From: Exiguobacterium flavidum
GTDB taxonomy: Bacteria; Bacillota; Bacilli; Exiguobacteriales; Exiguobacteriaceae
Direction: 5' to 3'
Assembly: GCF_003344535.1 (NCBI RefSeq)
Contig: NZ_QPKS01000008.1
Location: 1 to 64,000, forward strand
DNA: 64,000 nt
The notes under the pieces were generated by a model. That model was not told the origin of the DNA and did not search any database. It saw only the letters and a list, made by a program, of their open reading frames with translations. The first letter of the stretch is position 1. Each line of letters opens with the position of its first letter. Made by a program: the position numbers and the translations under genes. Below, piece after piece: positions 59,655 to 64,000 of this stretch.

Positions 59655-60839
59655 GTGAGAGAAGTCAAACTGCATGACATCGGGGAAGGGATGACGGAAG
59701 GTGAGATCGCGAACTATCTCGTCGCGCCCGGTGACCGGGTCACGATCGACCAGCCCGTCGTCGAAGTCTCGACCGATAAGATGGTCGCTGAACTCCCGGC
59801 GCCCGTCTCCGGAACCGTCAAAGAGATTCTCGTGCCCGTCGGCCAGACGGTCGGTGTCGGCACTGCCCTGCTCTTGATCGAAGAGGAGCCGGAACGAACG
59901 CAGGAAAACGCGACGCGTGAAACGTCCGCGAGCATCCTCGCCCCGGTGCGCGTCCTCGCGACGCCCTACACACGAAAGATCGCCCGTGATAACGGCATCA
60001 AGATCGAGGACGTGACCGGGACGGATCCGTCAGGACGCGTCACGGAAGAGGATGTCCGAAATCATATCGCCTCCTTACGCGCTCCTGCGCCGGCAGCAGA
60101 AGCGTCCGTGCACGCACCGGCGGAATCGCAGGATGAGACACCGCCCGAACCGGACGTCATCCCGTTCCGCGGGATGCGCCGCCAAATCGCGAAGAAGATG
60201 ACCGCTTCCCTCTTTACGATTCCGCATGTCACGCACTTCGAGGAAATCGACATGACGCACCTCCTCGCCTTGCGCGAGGAATTGAAAGCGCAAGGAACAT
60301 CCATCTCCGTCAATGCCTTCTTCCTGAAGGCGCTCGTCGTCGCTCTGAAGGACTTCCCTGTCTTCAACGCCAAGCTCGACGAAGAGAACGAGCGGATCAT
60401 CCTCGAACGCGTCTATCATATCGGTCTCGCGACAGATACGGATGACGGGCTGATCGTCCCGGTCGTCCGCGACGTCGACCGCCAGTCGCTTCGCGAACTC
60501 GACGCGAGCTGCCGGGAGTTGAACCGACGCGCGAAGGCTGGCGAGCTGAAGCCTGCCGAGTTGAGACAAGGGACGTTCACGGTCAGCAACGTCGGTCCGC
60601 TCGGAAGCACCGGCGCGACGCCGATCATCAATCATCCAGAGACGGCGCTGATCGCATTCCACAAGACGAAGAAGCGGGCCTGCGTCGACGAGCAGGATCA
60701 GATCGTCGTCCGCTCGATGATGAACGTCTCGATGTCGTTCGACCATCGCGTCGCGGACGGGGCGACCGCCGTCGCCTTCACCAACCGGTTTGCCGAGTTG
60801 ATCGAGCAGCCGAATAACCTGTTCATGGAGTTGATTTAA
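59655..60839 (+). CDS. 2-oxoacid dehydrogenase E2 (dihydrolipoyl acyltransferase)
   Basis: 394 residues. The GTG at 59655 is preferred because AAGGGGTG lies six bases upstream, whereas the GTG at 59646 touches that site. Domain order: one lipoyl domain (lipoyl Lys in STDKMVAELPAPVSG near residue 40), a peripheral-subunit-binding domain (TPYTRKIARDNGIKIEDV near 105) and an acyltransferase domain ending with the active site SFDHRVADGATA near 368. It transfers the acyl group from E1 to CoA; here the product could be phenylacetyl-CoA. Confidence 0.92.
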   Translation: MREVKLHDIGEGMTEGEIANYLVAPGDRVTIDQPVVEVSTDKMVAELPAPVSGTVKEILVPVGQTVGVGTALLLIEEEPERTQENATRETSASILAPVRVLATPYTRKIARDNGIKIEDVTGTDPSGRVTEEDVRNHIASLRAPAPAAEASVHAPAESQDETPPEPDVIPFRGMRRQIAKKMTASLFTIPHVTHFEEIDMTHLLALREELKAQGTSISVNAFFLKALVVALKDFPVFNAKLDEENERIILERVYHIGLATDTDDGLIVPVVRDVDRQSLRELDASCRELNRRAKAGELKPAELRQGTFTVSNVGPLGSTGATPIINHPETALIAFHKTKKRACVDEQDQIVVRSMMNVSMSFDHRVADGATAVAFTNRFAELIEQPNNLFMELI

Positions 60840-60840
60840 G

Positions 60841-62205
60841 ATGGTCGTAGGAGAATTGATCGCAGAACGTGACCTGATCATCATCGGCGGCGGTCCGGGC
60901 GGCTACACGGCCGCGATTCGGGCGGCCCAGCTCGGACGCGAAGTGACGCTGATCGAACGCGACCGGATCGGGGGCGTCTGTCTGAACGAAGGATGCATCC
61001 CCTCTAAGGTGACAGCCGTCGCTGCCGCGAAAGCTGCCGAGCAAAAAACGCTCGACGCCCTCGGCTTCAACCTGGTCGGACACGATTTCACTAAGCTCTC
61101 GGCCTACCGCGAAAGCGTCATCGATAAGCTCAGGTCAGGCGTCGAGGCGCTCCTCCAGGCAAACAAGATCGAGCTTGTCCGCGGAGAGGCCGTCTTCCTG
61201 TCCGACGACCGGATCGGCGTATCGAACGGTCATCAGTTCGATACATATCGCTTCAAGCAGGCGATCATCGCGACCGGCAGCCGTCCTGTAAAGACTCCCG
61301 GCACCATTACACCTGAAGAATTATATGCGCTCGAAACCCTTCCGGAGCACCTCGTCGTCGCCGGCTCCGACTACATCGCGCTCGAGGCGGCGATGAACTT
61401 CCGGGCGCTCGGTGCGGACGTCACGCTCGTCATGGCGACGGACATGCCGTTCGACGAGACGCTGACGCGCGAGCTGCGGCGCCTGATGAAAAAACAAGGC
61501 ATCACGGTGAAGTCAGGTTCTTTCGAAAAAGCAGAGGATGATGCAGCACATTTCGACGGTTTCTCGATTACAGCGACGCATATCGTGACGACAGGCGTAC
61601 GCCTTCCGAACGTCGACGCGCTCGGGCTCGACCGGATCGGGATGGAACAGTCGGAGGATGGCACGATCGTCGTCTCGAATCATCAGACGTCGATTCCTTC
61701 GATCTTCGCGATCGGAGATGTGACTGCCGGTCCTCGATACGCCGCCCGGGCAATCAAGGAAGGCAAGAGTGCAGTCGCCGTGATGAGTGGCCAGCCAGTC
61801 GATGCAAACGCCATCTTCCCTGTCGTCCTCCACACATCTCCCCCGGTTGCTTCCGTCGGCATGACGGAGCAGGAGGCAACGGAGGCAGGCCATACGATCC
61901 GGACAGGACAGTTCTCGCTCGGCGCGAATGGTTACAGCGCCGTCCATGGTGAGACGTCCGGTGTCGTCAAGGTCATCTCGGATGCCCAGACGGACATCGT
62001 ACTCGGTATCCATATGGTCGGACGAGGCGCAATCGAACTGTCTTCCTCGTTCGTCCTCGCGCTCGAGCTAGTTGCGAAGGAAGAGGACTTGAAGTTCCCG
62101 CTGTTCGCTCATCCGAGCACGAACGAAGGACTGCTCGAAGCTGTCGAGAGCCTCGTCGGACAGGCGATCCATCTTCCTCCGAAGAAACAACAGGTCGTGC
62201 TTTGA
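60841..62205 (+). CDS. Dihydrolipoyl dehydrogenase (E3)
   Basis: 454 residues, FAD-dependent. The N-terminal IIGGGPGGYTAAIRAAQLGR binds FAD; the redox pair is in GGVCLNEGCIPSK near residue 42; a central NAD site and FAIGDVTAGPRYAARAIKEG near 285; the C-terminal interface His/Glu is in LFAHPSTNEGLLEAV near 425. Last gene of the rightward operon, one base after E2, ending at a terminator. A second E3 for the main PDH complex probably exists elsewhere in the genome. Confidence 0.94.
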   Translation: MVVGELIAERDLIIIGGGPGGYTAAIRAAQLGREVTLIERDRIGGVCLNEGCIPSKVTAVAAAKAAEQKTLDALGFNLVGHDFTKLSAYRESVIDKLRSGVEALLQANKIELVRGEAVFLSDDRIGVSNGHQFDTYRFKQAIIATGSRPVKTPGTITPEELYALETLPEHLVVAGSDYIALEAAMNFRALGADVTLVMATDMPFDETLTRELRRLMKKQGITVKSGSFEKAEDDAAHFDGFSITATHIVTTGVRLPNVDALGLDRIGMEQSEDGTIVVSNHQTSIPSIFAIGDVTAGPRYAARAIKEGKSAVAVMSGQPVDANAIFPVVLHTSPPVASVGMTEQEATEAGHTIRTGQFSLGANGYSAVHGETSGVVKVISDAQTDIVLGIHMVGRGAIELSSSFVLALELVAKEEDLKFPLFAHPSTNEGLLEAVESLVGQAIHLPPKKQQVVL

Positions 62206-62213
62206 CCAAAACG

Positions 62214-62252
62214 AAAGGGACGCGACTCTCGCTAAGGAGTCGTGTCCCTTTT
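62214..62252. terminator. Terminator of the 2-oxoacid dehydrogenase operon
   Basis: AAAGGGACGCGACTC pairs with GAGTCGTGTCCCTTT with one mismatch, then TTAATG. It sits between convergent genes and could serve both. Confidence 0.87.
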
Positions 62253-62263
62253 AATGTGTGGAA

Positions 62264-62956
62264 TCATCGGTTCATCAGCGAAATCAGTTCCGCCTTCACT
62301 TTCCCGTCCTTCACGCTTTTGATTTCACCGACGTTCGGTGCGTAGGAGACGACATAGTTCGTCGGGGTCTTGACGGTCACGACGCCTTTGAATGTCCCAG
62401 CCTTCGTCTTCATCGTCTGGTTGACGCCGAGGATGACAGATGTGCCGTTCCCGTATGGACCGGACGCCCACGCCTTCCCTTTCTTCAGCGGATAGGACAA
62501 GACGATCGCATACTCCGATTCCGGAAGTCCCCAGTAGAGACCCTTTCCCGTCTCCGTCACAGCATAGGTCCAGCGTTTGTCGACCGTCCATTTATACCAG
62601 ACGTCGTCACGACCGGTGTGGCGATGCAGTTCGACCTTCCCGTCGACCCGGTAGACGTAGTGTTTGTCCGTATCCATGAGGAAGCTCGTCATCGGCCGGA
62701 TGTAGTTCGTCATGACGTATGCCTTTTGTCCGTCATACCGGATTTCCGACCATCCGCCCTGATCCGAATAGACGACGAGGCGGCTGTATTTTTTAAGCGT
62801 CCCGACGATGGGCGCTGACGTTTCCTTATCTTTTCTGATGTTGAGCACGTTCGCACCGACGTATGCGACGCGGGTCTCCGCTGCCTCTGCCGGCACAATC
62901 CCTGTCCCGGCCAACATGATCGTAAGTATTCCGACGATACCGCGTTTCTTGATCAT
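62264..62956 (-). CDS. Secreted SH3b-domain protein
   Basis: 230 residues. A signal peptide (GIVGILTIMLAGTGIVPAEA, cleavage near the final Ala) is followed by one SH3b domain (about 30-90) with NVLNIRKDKETSAPIVGTLK. A C-terminal beta domain (about 95-230) contains TKAGTFKGVVTVKT and YAPNVGEIKSVKDG, a pattern seen in secreted or lipoprotein-like Bacillales proteins whose function is unknown. Probably wall-associated. GGAGGGGA precedes the ATG. Confidence 0.8.
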   Translation of the reverse strand: MIKKRGIVGILTIMLAGTGIVPAEAAETRVAYVGANVLNIRKDKETSAPIVGTLKKYSRLVVYSDQGGWSEIRYDGQKAYVMTNYIRPMTSFLMDTDKHYVYRVDGKVELHRHTGRDDVWYKWTVDKRWTYAVTETGKGLYWGLPESEYAIVLSYPLKKGKAWASGPYGNGTSVILGVNQTMKTKAGTFKGVVTVKTPTNYVVSYAPNVGEIKSVKDGKVKAELISLMNR

Positions 62957-63188
62957 TCCGATCCCCTCCTCCCCCTTCTGTACCCGTCCAGCGGTGACAT
63001 TTCGAGGATAGCCCGCCTTAACTTTTCATGCCTTTAGATGGATTTCGGTGAAATACGATTTGCAAACCTTATCCATTTCACTTTAACCTTGTGTTATACA
63101 TGAAAAAATCATCGCGTCACGAAAAGAACATCAAGTTACATATATGATATGCCCGTTCTTCATGATTGTCGGAAAGGAAGTGAATCGA

Positions 63189-64000
63189 TTGTCGAAACAT
63201 CCGCTGTTCGGAGCGTTCTGTCTGTCGTTCGCAGCAAGCATCTGGGGTGGCACGTATGTCGTCAGCAAATACGTACTCGACGAGATCCCGCCGTTTACAC
63301 TCATGTGGCTCCGCTACGCGATCGGCTTTCTCGCCCTCTTCCTCATCCACCGTATGCAGGGAGGCGTCAAACTGAAGGAGATGACGACGCGCGACATCGG
63401 TCTGCTGACGTGGACCGGCTTCATCGGTTACTTCGTCTCGATCGCCTTACAATTCGTCGGGACGAAATGGTCCGACGCCCATACCGGTGCCCTCGTCACG
63501 TCCGCGACGCCGGCGTTCATCTTCGTCTTCGCCTACTTCCTCCTGCAGGAACGTTTCACTCGAAGAAAGACGATCGCCCTGCTGCTTGCGACGACCGGGG
63601 TCCTGATCGTCGTCGGTCTCGGCCAAGGCGGAGAGACGCATCTGCTCGGCGGCATCCTGCTGATCGGAGCGGCCGTGACGTGGGCATTGCTTTCCGTCTA
63701 TGCGAAGATCGCTTCAGACCGATTCTCGTCGCTCGCCATCACGATGTACGCGATTTTAGCAGCCTTCCTCTTCACGACGCCCGTCATGCTCTATGAGCTG
63801 AAGGACGGCTTCTTGATGCCGAGCGCCGGTGCCCTCGCCGGCGTCGTCTTCCTCGGTCTGTTCTCGACCGCTGCCGCCTTCCTCCTCTGGAACGCCGGGA
63901 TGAAGATGATGGACGCGGGCATCGGTTCCCTCTTCTTCTTCTTTCAGCCGCTCGTCGGTGCCTTACTCGGCTGGTGGTGGCTCGATGAGACGCTTGATCC
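63189..64000 (+). CDS. EamA/DMT-family transporter (3' end cut by window)
   Basis: At least 270 residues from a TTG at 63189, with GGAAAGGAAG eight bases upstream; the frame runs open to the window edge. The first EamA repeat starts FAASIWGGTYVVSKYVLDEI and contains FTLMWLRYAIGF. The second repeat starts near residue 150 (GGILLIGAAVTWALLSVYAK) and the visible end is WWWLDETLD, typical of the last loop before the final helix. Ten-helix drug/metabolite transporter; substrate unknown. The 230 bases before it show no clear promoter. Confidence 0.85.
   Translation, partial: MSKHPLFGAFCLSFAASIWGGTYVVSKYVLDEIPPFTLMWLRYAIGFLALFLIHRMQGGVKLKEMTTRDIGLLTWTGFIGYFVSIALQFVGTKWSDAHTGALVTSATPAFIFVFAYFLLQERFTRRKTIALLLATTGVLIVVGLGQGGETHLLGGILLIGAAVTWALLSVYAKIASDRFSSLAITMYAILAAFLFTTPVMLYELKDGFLMPSAGALAGVVFLGLFSTAAAFLLWNAGMKMMDAGIGSLFFFFQPLVGALLGWWWLDETLD

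Noticed and set aside
1-64000. CRISPR arrays, rRNA or tRNA genes
   Set aside because: No regularly spaced repeats and no cloverleaf or rRNA-like conserved blocks were seen on either strand.

Overview
The window reads as a chromosomal segment of a Bacillales-type Firmicute. Most genes have strong AGGAGG-type ribosome binding sites and mixed ATG/GTG/TTG starts. Control elements are typical of the group: a purine riboswitch, two SAM-I riboswitches, a guanidine-I riboswitch, a Bacillus-type LexA box and a cre site. The coding DNA is visibly GC-rich for a Firmicute. Gene content together with composition fits Exiguobacterium best; that name is an inference and not something the sequence states.

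Layout. 1-2.2 kb is an AT-richer mobile segment: an IS21-type helper ATPase cut by the window edge, an IS-like end, a probably truncated GIY-YIG gene and a tyrosine recombinase. It abuts the 3' end of guaA, whose leader is a guanine-type purine riboswitch. 4-8.1 kb holds a MoxR/DUF58/transglutaminase operon. 8.3-8.4 kb is a structured intergenic stretch with a candidate 36-residue ORF. 8.5-14.3 kb is the methionine salvage pathway in two divergent operons (mtnKA and mtnWXBD), each behind its own SAM-I riboswitch. 14.4-17.5 kb is an HxlR regulator divergent from an MFS transporter, a luciferase-like monooxygenase and a small HxlR-like protein, with two near-identical operator blocks between. 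17.6-21.6 kb is an arsenic island: arsR, arsB and a CoA-disulfide reductase with rhodanese domain, divergent from a probable arsinothricin N-acetyltransferase (arsN1).

21.7-46.3 kb is mixed housekeeping and accessory material: two aldo/keto reductases, several GNAT acetyltransferases, an SOS-controlled Y-family polymerase with a YolD-like partner, a ZIP transporter facing a zinc/cadmium P-type ATPase, uppP, a LemA/TPM pair, two DUF2382 stress proteins, a guanidine-riboswitch-controlled SMR pair, an eight-SH3b NlpC/P60 wall hydrolase, an M20 amidohydrolase, a nitronate monooxygenase, a gamma-carbonic anhydrase and a YunD-type nucleotidase.

46.4-62.2 kb is the most coherent block. A long leftward operon runs paaABCD, EthD-like, enoyl-CoA hydratase, aldehyde dehydrogenase, paaH, paaJ, second enoyl-CoA hydratase, paaX. 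It is divergent from a rightward operon of hotdog thioesterase, a phenylalanine-dehydrogenase-like enzyme, and E1alpha, E1beta, E2 and E3 of a 2-oxoacid dehydrogenase complex. The simplest reading is phenylalanine -> phenylpyruvate -> phenylacetyl-CoA directly by oxidative decarboxylation, then ring epoxidation and beta-oxidation by the Paa enzymes. This would bypass free phenylacetate and its CoA ligase, and no paaK is present here. The shared control region carries a consensus cre site and several palindromes. The window ends with a secreted SH3b protein and a truncated EamA-family transporter. No rRNA, tRNA or CRISPR array was found.
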